Counted from the first letter of the stretch, positions 15,243-24,558 are shown. The stretch is 36,056 nt of DNA from Candidatus Loosdrechtia aerotolerans (GCA_021646405.1 SOER01000035.1:1-36056), one strand, 5' to 3'. The notes: generated by a model not told the origin, from the letters alone. Made by a program: numbers and translations.

Positions 15243-15992
15243 ATGAAAAAATTCTCAATCGTATATGGTATGCTTTTGATATTTACTACAGTAGTTTCCC
15301 TGCAAAACATATATGCTTATTCAATGAAGCCGGTTGAACCATCGAAAGGGGATGCAAAGGCCCAGGAGGATAAACCTCCTCTTACGGGTAAGATTGTGGA
15401 AACTATGAGTAGCGGCGGTTACACATACTTGCATCTTGAGAAGGATGGTAAAAAAATATGGGCGGCTGTGAGGGAAATGAAAGTAAAGGTCGGGGATGAG
15501 ATTTCCCTTGAACCAGGTATTGAGATGACCAACTTTGAGAGCAAAACCCTTAACCGGACATTTGATAAGATTATTTTCTCCGCCGGGCCTGTTTCATCTC
15601 AGTATCACACACAGCATGGATATGGTTTTGGGGATAGTAAGAGTTTAGAGGTTGGCGCCCAAGAAAACATAAAAGTGGAAAAGGCCCCTGGCTCAAATGC
15701 CTATACTGTAGCTGAATTGCACGCGAAGAGAACTGAGCTTGATCAGAAGAGTGTTGCCCTCAGAGGTAAGGTCGTTAAGGTATCAACGGGTATTTTACAG
15801 AGGAATTGGATCCATATTCAGGACGGAACAGGAAATCCTGATAACGGTACCCATGATATTGTTGTGACGTCCCAGGATCTTCCTTCTCTGGGTGATGTCG
15901 TAACAGTAAATGGTGTCCTCTACAAAGACAAGGATTTTGGAAGCGGGTACTTATACGGGGTAATTATAGAAGAGGCAAGCGTTCAAAAGTAA
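15243..15992 (+). CDS. Secreted double OB-fold (NrfJ-like) protein
   Basis: A 249-residue exported protein. The signal peptide MKKFSIVYGMLLIFTTVVSL...IYA is followed by two OB-fold-like halves: residues about 48-115 (GKIVETMSSGGYTYLHLEKDG...WAAVREMKVKVGDEISL) and about 155-245 (TVAELHAKRTELDQKSVALRG, WIHIQDGTG, GDVVTVNGVLYKDKDFGSGY). The first half is the pattern seen in NrfJ-related periplasmic proteins, often near cytochrome or nitrite-reductase genes. Its ligand is unknown. AAAGGAG lies eight bases before the ATG. It is monocistronic, with a strong terminator right behind it. Confidence 0.8.
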   Translation: MKKFSIVYGMLLIFTTVVSLQNIYAYSMKPVEPSKGDAKAQEDKPPLTGKIVETMSSGGYTYLHLEKDGKKIWAAVREMKVKVGDEISLEPGIEMTNFESKTLNRTFDKIIFSAGPVSSQYHTQHGYGFGDSKSLEVGAQENIKVEKAPGSNAYTVAELHAKRTELDQKSVALRGKVVKVSTGILQRNWIHIQDGTGNPDNGTHDIVVTSQDLPSLGDVVTVNGVLYKDKDFGSGYLYGVIIEEASVQK

Positions 15993-16000
15993 TGCCAGGT

Positions 16001-16044
16001 ATGTGTAACCCAAATCACCGGGTTTGGGTTACACATTTCGTTTT
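16001..16044 (+). terminator. Intrinsic terminator of the OB-fold gene
   Basis: ATGTGTAACCCAAA (16001-16014) and TTTGGGTTACACAT (16023-16036) form a perfect 14-bp stem with an 8-base loop, followed by TTCGTTTT. It separates two convergent genes. Confidence 0.8.
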
Positions 16045-16106
16045 ACGTTCTGCGATAACAATGGTTACAAGTGTAGGATATAATTACGTGAGATCCGGTC
16101 ATATCC

Positions 16107-18002
16107 TCATGCTACAGAGATAACATGGGATTTTGGGATGATACAATTTTTTGATTGCAAAGGCTCTGAGTCCTTTTTCACCCAAAGTTTATGGGATATC
16201 TCAAATACGGTTAATGCAGAAATGAGGGTTTCCCAGTTCTCCTTTCCCGAGAAATGTTTGTTGAGTAAGGCCTCTACAATTTCCCAGTCGAGATAGCTGC
16301 GGAATGCAGCGTTGGGATTGTACAGAAGATCAGCTATCGGGTTACGCAGCTCTTTTCGGATCCATTGGGAATAGTAGGTAACCGGGGTCTCGGCATAACC
16401 GCAATACTTAAGTCCTAGTTTTTGGCAAGCCCTCTGTTTTATCGCCCGATAGCCTTTAATCGTCTGTGTTTTCCACAACGGGGCTGAGAGCGGAATAAAG
16501 GTCTTGGCATACGGGACGTCCAGGATCTCAGGATAAAGCTTTTTGATTATATCAATTTGTATCTTGTGAGTAACCCTTTCAGATATCGGAATAGCAGCAA
16601 CAGCCTCTATCCATTGGTGATCAAAATAAGGGAAATAGACATCTATGCCGGGACGTACCGGGAGAATTCCCTTATTGAGAAACTTCCGGCAGCGCTCATG
16701 AAGATAAAGATAATCCATTGCGGTAACAACAGGGCCTTTCGGGGAATAATGTGAGAGAATGGTATTTAAATGGATTTCCGGTGAGCGGAGTCCAATAGTT
16801 CGAAATTCGGGTCTCCAGATATGTTCCAGGTATTCTGCCCTCTTATTACCGAGCATTCGTTGCTTCAGGTGTTTCTGTACCATCATAAGGCTTTTCATAT
16901 GAAGGTTTCTTGAGGATGCCCAGAAACTGCGGATAAACTCCCCGCCAATGCCATGAACTATTGCATCAAAACCGGGAGGAGAGTACAGGACCCGGCAGGC
17001 ATGGCTGTGCAGGGTGGCAATTATTCCACCTTGATGAAGTACCATAGGGGTAAGCCAATCCCCCAGTACCTGAGGATCGGTCAACTCAAAAGAATGTTCC
17101 ACTCCCGTTTGTTCTGCCAATCTTCTGGCTAATATGACATCCGTACTATCGGGCTGGCCTCCTGTATGGGTGAAACAGGATAATTGTTGATTTGCTGCAG
17201 TTGCCAATATACATCGCGAATCGAGTCCACCGGTTAAGGCGATGGCACAGGTGAGATCTTGCCGGACGGAACGTTTAACAGCTAAGGTAAAAATATCTAT
17301 AAGGTCATGTAATCTTCGTTTGTCATACCTCCCGTAAGGTTCTATATGGTCTAAACGCCAGTACTGTTCTATATAAATTTTGTTCCCTTCATAGATGAGA
17401 TAACTGGCTGGCGGCAGGATATGAACATCTTTAAAAAGAGTTCTCTCGCCGAGAATGTACTCATAGCTCATCAGATCGGCAAGGCCCTCTACATCGATTT
17501 CTGAAGATAGTATGCCTGTTGCCATCACTCGTGCTAACAGTGATGCAAAGACAAGCGTATTATTTCTGAATCCCCAGAATAAGAGGTTATGGTTCAGTTT
17601 ATCATTCGCTAATAGTAAACGGCGTGCCTTGTTATCCCACCATGCTACATTGAAATTGCCATTTATTTTCTTTAAACAGTCGATTCCCGATGTAAGGTAC
17701 TGTTCGAGTAAAAAGGCAGCACCGTTGGATTCTACAAGGGCTTCTCCGTTAAGACCTGTAGTATCGTTGTATATAATACCATCAAAGACACAAGATATAC
17801 CGCTTGACGGGTCCTCTGCAAAATAAGTAACTCCGTTGATTCTGGCAGGATGAATTGAACCAAGGCCTATGTTACCTTCCTGTGTAGTCCATTGATAGTC
17901 GTTTTCCGGAACCAGAGATGGAATGGCCTTGAGCATTTTATCAAGCAGAGTAAGGGGATCCGGGATTTTTGTTTGTGATGCAAATCCATAAATGGCACTC
18001 AT
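16107..18002 (-). CDS. Asparagine synthetase-like protein with Ser in place of the glutaminase Cys
   Basis: A 631-residue AsnB-family protein. The N-terminal half resembles a class II glutamine amidotransferase (SAIYGF, then VFDGIIYND, INGNFNVAWWD, LLLANDKLNHNLLFWG). The C-terminal half is the ATP-dependent synthetase with the PP-loop LTGGLDSR (256-263). The residue after Met1, where glutaminases have Cys, is Ser, so glutamine hydrolysis is doubtful and it may use free ammonia. Proteins of this shape also act as lasso-peptide or beta-lactam cyclases, but no precursor, protease or other such gene is nearby. The ATG at 18002 has a perfect GGAGG six bases upstream and matches the family N-terminus; the upstream ATG at 18041 does not. 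Confidence 0.85.
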   Translation of the reverse strand: MSAIYGFASQTKIPDPLTLLDKMLKAIPSLVPENDYQWTTQEGNIGLGSIHPARINGVTYFAEDPSSGISCVFDGIIYNDTTGLNGEALVESNGAAFLLEQYLTSGIDCLKKINGNFNVAWWDNKARRLLLANDKLNHNLLFWGFRNNTLVFASLLARVMATGILSSEIDVEGLADLMSYEYILGERTLFKDVHILPPASYLIYEGNKIYIEQYWRLDHIEPYGRYDKRRLHDLIDIFTLAVKRSVRQDLTCAIALTGGLDSRCILATAANQQLSCFTHTGGQPDSTDVILARRLAEQTGVEHSFELTDPQVLGDWLTPMVLHQGGIIATLHSHACRVLYSPPGFDAIVHGIGGEFIRSFWASSRNLHMKSLMMVQKHLKQRMLGNKRAEYLEHIWRPEFRTIGLRSPEIHLNTILSHYSPKGPVVTAMDYLYLHERCRKFLNKGILPVRPGIDVYFPYFDHQWIEAVAAIPISERVTHKIQIDIIKKLYPEILDVPYAKTFIPLSAPLWKTQTIKGYRAIKQRACQKLGLKYCGYAETPVTYYSQWIRKELRNPIADLLYNPNAAFRSYLDWEIVEALLNKHFSGKENWETLISALTVFEISHKLWVKKDSEPLQSKNCIIPKSHVISVA

Positions 18003-18082
18003 ATCAACCCTCCGTAATATTGAAAATAGATAAATATTCAATATCTCGCATGATTTAGTATCAAAAAATATACCATAAAACA

Positions 18083-18099
18083 GACACTCAAGAGGTTTT
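18083..18099 (+). repeat. GACAYTCAAGAGGTTTT motif, copy 1
   Basis: GACACTCAAGAGGTTTT. The same 17-bp motif occurs at 28478-28494 (opposite strand) and 35934-35950, where it lies just behind a probable transposase stop codon. It may mark a remnant insertion-sequence end. Confidence 0.5.
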
Positions 18100-18165
18100 C
18101 ATAAGAAAACATGGTTTGAGAACAAACAGGTAAACAGGAAGAAGGTTTATTTTGGCAGGAATCGT

Positions 18166-18229
18166 GGAATTGTGTTATAAAGAATACAGTGTGACATGTC
18201 CCGGAATTGTGTTACAGAAAGTGTGTCAT
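18166..18229 (+). repeat. Paired direct repeats resembling insertion-sequence ends
   Basis: GGAATTGTGTTA...AGTGTGACAT (18166-18197) is followed by GGAATTGTGTTA...AGTGTGTCAT (18203-18229). Such multiple direct repeats are typical of transposase-binding termini, for example in IS21-type elements. No transposase frame is present in the 18042-18403 spacer, so this would be a solo remnant. Confidence 0.35.
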
Positions 18230-18300
18230 TTTTTAGCTTCATGGTGTTAAGACCGGAGAGTCTTTAACGCGATACATTCTGACTGAATCAGAAATAGCCG

Positions 18301-18350
18301 AACAGTCCTTTTCCTAACGCTTTTAACCCTGAACCCTAAACCTGAGGAAT
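18301..18350 (+). repeat. Dispersed AACAGTCCTTTT...TTTTAACCCTGAACCC repeat, copy 2
   Basis: AACAGTCCTTTTCCTAACGC, TTTTAACCCTGAACCCTAAA and CCTGAGGAAT. The first 36 bases or so are the same as 33718-33757, and the 3' part matches 535-573. Confidence 0.65.
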
Positions 18351-18403
18351 TATATAAAATCCCCGAGATCCCGGGTGCGAAAATAACCGTCCTTAGGTAA
18401 AGA

Positions 18404-20047
18404 TTACTTTTCTGCGGTTACCTTTTTCGCCGACCGGCTTGTTAACCGCTGCATTACGGGTGACATATCATGTTTATCAAGATGAACATCTAACAGGGAA
18501 AAACCTTCCCTGTATTCGTATGCAGATATAAGGGCCTCATCGAGTTGATCTTCTGTTTTTACAATAAAGCCTCTGCCGCTGCTGATTATTTCCGGGATAC
18601 GGCTGTACTGCCATAACTGCAGATCATTGAACGGACCATCCATCATTGGTCGTTCTATTCCATACCCGCGGTTATTCAATACAACAATAATAGGATTGAG
18701 GCCATATCTTGCAAGTGTTGAGAGTTCCATGCCTGTCATTTGAAAAGCACCGTCGCCTACCAATACGAGCGGACGCATAGATGGGTTCGCCAGTTGAGCG
18801 CCGATACTTGCCGGCACGGCAAAGCCGAGGGAAAGATAATACGATGGCGACAGGAACTCGGTTCTGCGATGAATTATTAAATCAGAACCACCGAGCAGTG
18901 CATCACCAACATCTGCAATAACGATCATATCATCGGTTAAGAATGAGTTCAGACATTGAAACAACCGTTTTGCTGTAACCTTTTGTTCCGGTTCCGGTAT
19001 GAATGTCTGGATATCACGGCGGGGAATATCCTCTGGCTTTCTGATCCGGATATCAGACTCCATCAATCCATGAACGAAATCATGCAGACGTATATTTTCA
19101 TAATTATGATAACGGATCGAGGTTTTTTCACTCGTAACATAGATCATCTTGCCCTGATCAAGTCTGGCGGTAAAAAGACCCAGATCAACATCTGTCAGAG
19201 GGGCACCCAGGAGGATTAAACAATCGCACGATTCAACATATTCACGGACATAATCATGGCCGATGGCCCCTTCATAAAGTCCGAGGTAGCGAGGATGAAG
19301 TTCACTGATTACTGATTTACTCAAAAGTAACGATGCAACAGGTATATTTGTTTTTTCAGCGAGTTTTAAGAGTTCTTCCTGCAAGCCAAATCTGTGGAGT
19401 TCAACACCTGCTATAATAACAGGTTTTTGTGCTGCATTTATCATGATTACTGCTTCTGTAATAGCCTCTTGAAGGATTTTGGGGTCACTTTCCTCCTGAA
19501 CTTTACAAGTGCTGGCATGATCGTTAATCTGTGTGGTAACTCTATCGCGGGGGAGTTCAATATAGACCGGTCTTTTATAACGCTGAGCTGTTGTTAGAAC
19601 ACGATCGATTTCATATGGGGCCGTCTTAGGGTCATCTAAAAGAGTAGAGGCTACGGTAATCTCTTCAAATATTCTCCTCTGGGTGTCAAAGTCGCGCACC
19701 TTATGATGGAGGAGCGGGTTTTTTATACGTTCTTTTATTCCGGGCGCTCCGCTTATCACGACAACCGGAGATTTTTCTGCATATGCCTGGGCTACCGGAT
19801 TAACTACCTTCAACCCGCCTACACAGTATGTGATACACACGACCCCCATGCCGTTTAAACGGGCATAAGCATCTGCTGCATATCCTGCACCCTGTTCATC
19901 ACACGTGTTAATCAGGGCAAGTTTACTGTGAACAATCTCGTTGCAAAAACCAAGCACATAATCACCTGCAACGCCAAAGACATGACGAACTCCGTAATGA
20001 TAAATCTGCTCAATAAGGTAAGTGCTGATAGTATTTTTTATCTCCAT
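18404..20047 (-). CDS. Thiamine-diphosphate 2-oxoacid decarboxylase (pyruvate/indolepyruvate type)
   Basis: A 547-residue cytoplasmic enzyme of the pyruvate/indolepyruvate decarboxylase group, converting a 2-oxoacid to an aldehyde and CO2. The N-terminal domain has the cofactor-activating Glu in CDEQGAGYAADAYARLNG and the HH pair of this subgroup in NPLLHHKVRDFDTQ. The C-terminal domain has the ThDP/Mg motif running from GDGAFQMTGMELSTLARYG to VVLNNRGYG. The ATG at 20047 is preferred over 20074 because GAGGGAGA precedes it. No alcohol dehydrogenase or tryptophan-pathway gene is nearby to tell the substrate; pyruvate, indolepyruvate or a branched keto acid are all possible. Confidence 0.88.
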   Translation of the reverse strand: MEIKNTISTYLIEQIYHYGVRHVFGVAGDYVLGFCNEIVHSKLALINTCDEQGAGYAADAYARLNGMGVVCITYCVGGLKVVNPVAQAYAEKSPVVVISGAPGIKERIKNPLLHHKVRDFDTQRRIFEEITVASTLLDDPKTAPYEIDRVLTTAQRYKRPVYIELPRDRVTTQINDHASTCKVQEESDPKILQEAITEAVIMINAAQKPVIIAGVELHRFGLQEELLKLAEKTNIPVASLLLSKSVISELHPRYLGLYEGAIGHDYVREYVESCDCLILLGAPLTDVDLGLFTARLDQGKMIYVTSEKTSIRYHNYENIRLHDFVHGLMESDIRIRKPEDIPRRDIQTFIPEPEQKVTAKRLFQCLNSFLTDDMIVIADVGDALLGGSDLIIHRRTEFLSPSYYLSLGFAVPASIGAQLANPSMRPLVLVGDGAFQMTGMELSTLARYGLNPIIVVLNNRGYGIERPMMDGPFNDLQLWQYSRIPEIISSGRGFIVKTEDQLDEALISAYEYREGFSLLDVHLDKHDMSPVMQRLTSRSAKKVTAEK

Positions 20048-20074
20048 GTATTTAACTTCTCCCTCTTTTTCCAT

Positions 20075-20528
20075 ACGGGTATTAAAATACGGACTTTACT
20101 CATTCATAAAAGGATTTTTTGAATTGCAGTTTAACAACAGGATTTATTTTCAACAGGAGAACTACACAATCTCGTGGTTCTTGAGCAGCGCGCTGAAGTC
20201 TTGTTAAGTGTGCTATTTGAGGATGACAAAGTAAAGGCTACAAATACCGGTGACTGATAATTGATTGCATAATTTCTCCGTTTTGATTAGCCCTGTCATT
20301 AGCTGAGGTTTATCTTTTGGCAGTATAATTCGAAAGTCCTTTAAAGTCAAGTGTTGATGATAATTTAGGGTGCTACAGGGATTGATTGTAACTATTTTTA
20401 TCGGTCAATTTTATTATTTTAAGTATTGTAGCAAGATGGAGGTTTATATAAAATAAAGATAATCAGCATTGTGATGTAAATTGCTTTTAATGATTTGAAG
20501 TAATGTCTTTTTTAGGGATTTTCGTATC
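20075..20528. other. Divergent intergenic region
   Basis: About 450 bases between the divergent decarboxylase and esterase genes. It is AT-rich and must hold both promoters, but I could not place convincing -35/-10 pairs. I saw no gene, RNA or strong hairpin. Confidence 0.5.
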
Positions 20529-21788
20529 ATGCATAAATATCTTTATACTCTGCTCATTTTTGTTCTCCTTATACCTCCTTGTTTCGGGCAAGTTGCTGAA
20601 CCTGAAGGTCAGTTGTTAATCCGGAGATACCTGGAAAATACCGGTAAGGATGAAATGGAGGAGATACTGACATCTCTTGAAGGTTTAAAGGTTCGTTTGG
20701 ATAAGATGAAAGAATGGATTACGGCATCGGCATCGTATCCGCCTCAGCAGGTGGGCTTGCAGAGAAAACTCATATCTCTTGGAGAGAGGAAGGGCGAATA
20801 CTTTGTTTATATCCCGTCGAACTATGTGCCGGATACATCATGGCCGGTGGTTATGGCTCTCCACGGGGTCGGGGAAAGTGGATATCGCTCAATTATGGCA
20901 TGGTTACGGTCATCGGCACATAATGATGATTTTATCTTTATTGCGCCCAGCTATGGAATCGGACTCTGGTGGAAAGATGAGGCCGAGAACCTTGTGCTCT
21001 CAATACTGGAAAGGATTAAACAGGATTATCATATAGATACCAACAGGATATACCTTACGGGATTTTCAAGCGGTGCTCATGGTACCTGGTACATGGCTAT
21101 TCGCTATCCCGATCTTTTTGCTGCTATAAGTCCTATTGCCGGAGAATGCCCAACCCCTTCCCTCTTGGGGAACCTATTGCATGTGCCCGTTTATATCTTA
21201 CATGGTACCAGGGATATGGTTATTCCAGTAGAGGCGGCAAGAGATGCATATGCCCGGCTGAAGAAGCTTGGTTATTCTGTTATTTATGAGGAACTACCGG
21301 AAGAGAAACACCGGTTTCCTATGGCTGAGAGTGAGAAGGTTCTTCACTGGTTTCGATCGAGTACAAGATCACTGTACCCGAAGATGATAAGTTTTTCCAC
21401 AGAATCAACAAGATATTCCGCATTGTATTGGATTGAAATTACACAATTTTCTGAACTGGTAGGTCAGGTATCCGGAGTACAGAGAGATATCTCCGGGCAT
21501 TTAATAAGACCCGAAAGGTTCCCGGTAACCGCAGCGGTTGAAGCACAGGTGAAAGATGCGGATAACGAGATTCATCTGACAGTTCAGGGGGTCAAAGAGG
21601 TCCGTTTATATTTGGACGATAGACTCATAGATATGGAAAGACCCCTCTCTGTATATATCAACGGGAGAATGGTATTTTCAGGAAAGATTAACGGGTCTTT
21701 ACGGGCACTTCTCGAAACAGTAAAAAAGAGAAATGACCGGGAAGCGCTGTTTTCTGCTTATGTGGATCTAAAAGTTTTATCTCAGTAA
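20529..21788 (+). CDS. Secreted alpha/beta-hydrolase (esterase/PHB-depolymerase-like)
   Basis: A 419-residue exported hydrolase. A signal peptide (MHKYLYTLLIFVLLIPPCFG) is followed by a helical spacer and an alpha/beta-hydrolase domain (about 85-280). The oxyanion block is VVMALHGVGESGYRS, the nucleophile Ser180 lies in GFSSGAHG, and the acid is probably Asp229 in HGTRDMVIP and the base His261 in EEKHRFP. The C-terminal ~140 residues have a beta-rich look (ALYWIEITQ, EIHLTVQGVKEVRLYLDD, MERPLSVYINGRMVFSG), like accessory domains of prolyl-oligopeptidase-type esterases. The substrate is unknown: an ester, carbohydrate ester or polyester. The ribosome site is weak (AGGG about 12 bases upstream). 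Confidence 0.85.
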   Translation: MHKYLYTLLIFVLLIPPCFGQVAEPEGQLLIRRYLENTGKDEMEEILTSLEGLKVRLDKMKEWITASASYPPQQVGLQRKLISLGERKGEYFVYIPSNYVPDTSWPVVMALHGVGESGYRSIMAWLRSSAHNDDFIFIAPSYGIGLWWKDEAENLVLSILERIKQDYHIDTNRIYLTGFSSGAHGTWYMAIRYPDLFAAISPIAGECPTPSLLGNLLHVPVYILHGTRDMVIPVEAARDAYARLKKLGYSVIYEELPEEKHRFPMAESEKVLHWFRSSTRSLYPKMISFSTESTRYSALYWIEITQFSELVGQVSGVQRDISGHLIRPERFPVTAAVEAQVKDADNEIHLTVQGVKEVRLYLDDRLIDMERPLSVYINGRMVFSGKINGSLRALLETVKKRNDREALFSAYVDLKVLSQ

Positions 21789-21797
21789 TAATTAGAT

Positions 21798-21826
21798 TTG
21801 ACAAAATCTCTCCCAGTCATTACGAT
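21798..21826 (+). promoter_or_regulatory. Sigma70-type promoter for the YjbQ gene
   Basis: A consensus TTGACA (21798-21803) and TACGAT (21821-21826) are exactly 17 bases apart, placing the transcript start near 21833, about 48 bases before the preferred start codon. Confidence 0.55.
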
Positions 21827-21880
21827 ACACTGTGATTTTTTGTAAAACCATTCATCTATGATAGGGTATTGGCTCCTGCT

Positions 21881-22279
21881 ATGGATAAAATACAAATACG
21901 AACGCATTCTCGGTCAGAGTTTATCGATATAACGGTTGAGATTGATAAGATTATACGAAAATCAGGGATGAAAGAAGGAGTATGTTATGTCTATGTGCCC
22001 CACACGACAGCCGCTGTTACCATCAATGAAAATGCCGATCCTTCCGTACAAAAAGACATACTCAATGAACTGAATACGATAGTGCCCTGGGATGGTCGTT
22101 ATACCCATATGGAAGGAAATTCCGCTGCTCACATCAAATCTACACTCGTAGGTTCTTCTGCTTTTATTCCTATAACAGGAGGAAGGTTAGCCCTGGGTAC
22201 ATGGCAAGGTATCTATTTTTGTGAGTTTGACGGACCGAAAAACAGAGAGATATATGTACAGACCGTGAAAAGTGTATAG
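21881..22279 (+). CDS. YjbQ/UPF0047 family protein
   Basis: A 132-residue small cytoplasmic protein of the YjbQ (UPF0047) family; some members have weak thiamine-phosphate synthase activity, but the physiological role is unclear. The family blocks are visible: VPHTTAAVTINENADPSV, VPWDGRYTHMEGNSAAHIKS, GGRLALGTWQGIYFCEFDG. Length is normal. I use the ATG at 21881; an in-frame TTG at 21869 would add four residues. Neither has a strong Shine-Dalgarno. It has its own promoter. Confidence 0.9.
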   Translation: MDKIQIRTHSRSEFIDITVEIDKIIRKSGMKEGVCYVYVPHTTAAVTINENADPSVQKDILNELNTIVPWDGRYTHMEGNSAAHIKSTLVGSSAFIPITGGRLALGTWQGIYFCEFDGPKNREIYVQTVKSV

Positions 22280-22433
22280 ATAGAAAGCAGAAGGAACATT
22301 GAAAGATTCCCACCGTATTATTTCCTGTGAAGAGTTAAGGCACGTGCGAGAATATATCCCATACGCAAATAGAATAGAAGCCTGCGATTATTTAACGTTA
22401 CAGTAAATATTCATAGTATCAGAGAAAAAAAAT

Positions 22434-23180
22434 ATGCCCAAAAGCAGATGGAATATAAGGGACGCGATAAAGGTTTTTTTTGCATATATTATCCTCATGT
22501 TTATTGGTATGCCTGTACTTGTACAGTTTATTCGTATAATTTTTGGGCGCAATATCCTGAATATTATCGATAACACCAGCGTAATTCTGTTTTTATCCTT
22601 TTTTATTAATGTGCTCGTCTGCACGTACGTATTCTATATTGTTAAGGTAGTGCATCGCCAATCGATAGCGGCTCTGGGTTTATCAACCATAAATTTGCCA
22701 TCTAATATAAAATGGGGTATTAAACAATATCTGTTTACACTCCCCTTCATTATAATTGCAGGCATTATTGTTAATCTCATTTCCAGCTATTTTGACATAA
22801 CGCCTGAAATGCAAGATGTTGTTCAGTGGGTGCTGGAAGAAAAATCGTTCTTTATTTTAGCAAGTTTACTATTCTTTGGAGTTATCCTCGCCCCCGTTAT
22901 GGAAGAGATTTTATTTCGTGGGTTTTTGCTGCCGGCGCTAAAGAATACCTTTGGAAGCCGTTATGCTATTGTGATAAGTGCATTTCTGTTTGCTGGCATA
23001 CATATGGATATGTTTGCCATTTTGCAGATATTTATTTTAGGACTGCTTTTGGGATATGTATATGAGAAGACCCAGACCCTTGCTGCTCCTATCATCATAC
23101 ATGTTCTGCATAATTCATTAACCTTAATGTTCTTATTGTATTTTAAATTCTTTTTGAAAGGAAAGGTTCCGTTGTTTTAA
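22434..23180 (+). CDS. CPBP-family intramembrane metalloprotease
   Basis: A 248-residue integral membrane protein with about seven or eight hydrophobic segments. The CPBP (Abi/CAAX prenyl-protease 2) motifs are all present: Glu157-Glu158 with Arg162 in MEEILFRGFLLP, His190 in FAGIHMD, and HVLHNSLT near the C-terminus. These residues form the metalloprotease site in the membrane. Substrates are unknown; family members process prenylated proteins, peptides or bacteriocin immunity factors, and no such gene is adjacent. The ribosome site is weak (AGAG eight bases before the ATG). Confidence 0.9.
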   Translation: MPKSRWNIRDAIKVFFAYIILMFIGMPVLVQFIRIIFGRNILNIIDNTSVILFLSFFINVLVCTYVFYIVKVVHRQSIAALGLSTINLPSNIKWGIKQYLFTLPFIIIAGIIVNLISSYFDITPEMQDVVQWVLEEKSFFILASLLFFGVILAPVMEEILFRGFLLPALKNTFGSRYAIVISAFLFAGIHMDMFAILQIFILGLLLGYVYEKTQTLAAPIIIHVLHNSLTLMFLLYFKFFLKGKVPLF

Positions 23181-23331
23181 TCAGAGTGGATTGTATTCAT
23201 AACCTGACATCTCCTAACCATTCAGGGAAGGATAAGGATTGTCTGTAAAAAACCTTTCACATGCAACAATGTGATGAAGGGTCGTATGCATAAAATACAA
23301 TCGTACGGTAAAAAGTGAACCTGGAGTCATT

Positions 23332-24558
23332 ATGTTTAAGGATGTTGATGAACAATTAGAAATTTTATTGCGTGGTACCGTAGATATTGTTACCAAAGAA
23401 GAGCTAACAAAAAAACTGAAGAGATCGGCAAAAGAGAATAAACCCCTTCGGGTAAAATTAGGATTGGATCCAACTGCTCCCGATATTCATATTGGAAATG
23501 CCGTTCCTATTCACAAATTGCGTGCATTTCAACTGCTTGGTCATACGGCTGTCCTTATCATAGGTGATTATACGGCTACAGTAGGCGACCCTTCGGGGGT
23601 CAACAAGACCCGCCCGATGCTTAATCATGAACAAGTCATAGAAAATGCAAGAACGTATCTTTCGCAAGCAGGGAAAATACTCGATTTAGATAAAACAGAT
23701 GTAGTATATAATAGCCAATGGTTTGCGAAGATGACGTTTGATGAGGTTATCAGGCTTGCTTCCAAAATGACCGTTGCACGCATGCTGGAACGGGATGATT
23801 TTGCAAAACGCTATAATGCAGGCATTCCTATCAGTGTACATGAGTTTATGTATCCGCTTATGCAGGGGTACGACTCTGTCATGGTAAAGAGTGATGTGGA
23901 ACTGGGCGGAACAGACCAGTTATTCAGCTTGCTTGTCGGAAGGGACCTTCAGAGAGACGCAGGTATGGAGCCGCAGATTGCATTAACGACAGCCCTTCTC
24001 GAAGGGACCGATGGAAATAAAAAGATGAGTAAGAGTCTGGGGAATTATATTGGTATAACCGAATCTCCGCGTGAGATGTTCGGCAAGACAATGTCTATTC
24101 CGGATACCCTTATGGGTAAGTATTTTGAATTAGCGACAGACGTAGAGGCTGACGAAATCAACCGGTTACTCGACCCCCGTCATATCCATCCGCGGGCAGC
24201 AAAGGTAGCTTTGGCAAAGGCGATTGTTCAGCGTTACCACGGCAGTGAACAGGCGGAAGCTGCTGCATCGGAATTCGACCGTATTTTTAAGGAACATACC
24301 CTTCCGGATACGATTCCTGACATTCAGGTACCTCCTGCTGAACTAATGGACAGCAAGATAGCGGTTGCACGGTTGATTGTTTTATGCGGTTTTGCAGGTA
24401 CCAACAGTGAGGCGCGCCGGCTGATTCAACAAGGCGGAGTACGTGTGGATAACGAAATTATTGATTGTCCTACGCTCGATATTGAAATAAAACCCGGCAT
24501 GATCCTCCGGGTAGGAAAACGGAGATTTGCACGTATTGTAATCGGGAAGCTAAACTAA
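23332..24558 (+). CDS. tyrS: Tyrosyl-tRNA synthetase
   Basis: Charges tRNA-Tyr with tyrosine in the cytoplasm. The 408-residue protein shows the class I signatures: the HIGH-type motif HIGN (about 53-56, in LGLDPTAPDIHIGN) and KMSKS in DGNKKMSKSLGN. A C-terminal S4 RNA-binding domain follows (LIVLCGFAGTNSEARRLIQ, GGVRVDNEII). It is the longer TyrS subgroup (TyrZ-like). GGAG precedes the ATG. The 150-base upstream spacer has only a small hairpin (CACAT...ATGTG) and no T-box elements that I can see. Confidence 0.96.
   Translation: MFKDVDEQLEILLRGTVDIVTKEELTKKLKRSAKENKPLRVKLGLDPTAPDIHIGNAVPIHKLRAFQLLGHTAVLIIGDYTATVGDPSGVNKTRPMLNHEQVIENARTYLSQAGKILDLDKTDVVYNSQWFAKMTFDEVIRLASKMTVARMLERDDFAKRYNAGIPISVHEFMYPLMQGYDSVMVKSDVELGGTDQLFSLLVGRDLQRDAGMEPQIALTTALLEGTDGNKKMSKSLGNYIGITESPREMFGKTMSIPDTLMGKYFELATDVEADEINRLLDPRHIHPRAAKVALAKAIVQRYHGSEQAEAAASEFDRIFKEHTLPDTIPDIQVPPAELMDSKIAVARLIVLCGFAGTNSEARRLIQQGGVRVDNEIIDCPTLDIEIKPGMILRVGKRRFARIVIGKLN

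Noticed and set aside
23181-23331. Possible T-box leader before tyrS
   Set aside because: The spacer is short and I see no specifier stem, T-box core (UGGN) or terminator; only a 5-bp hairpin.
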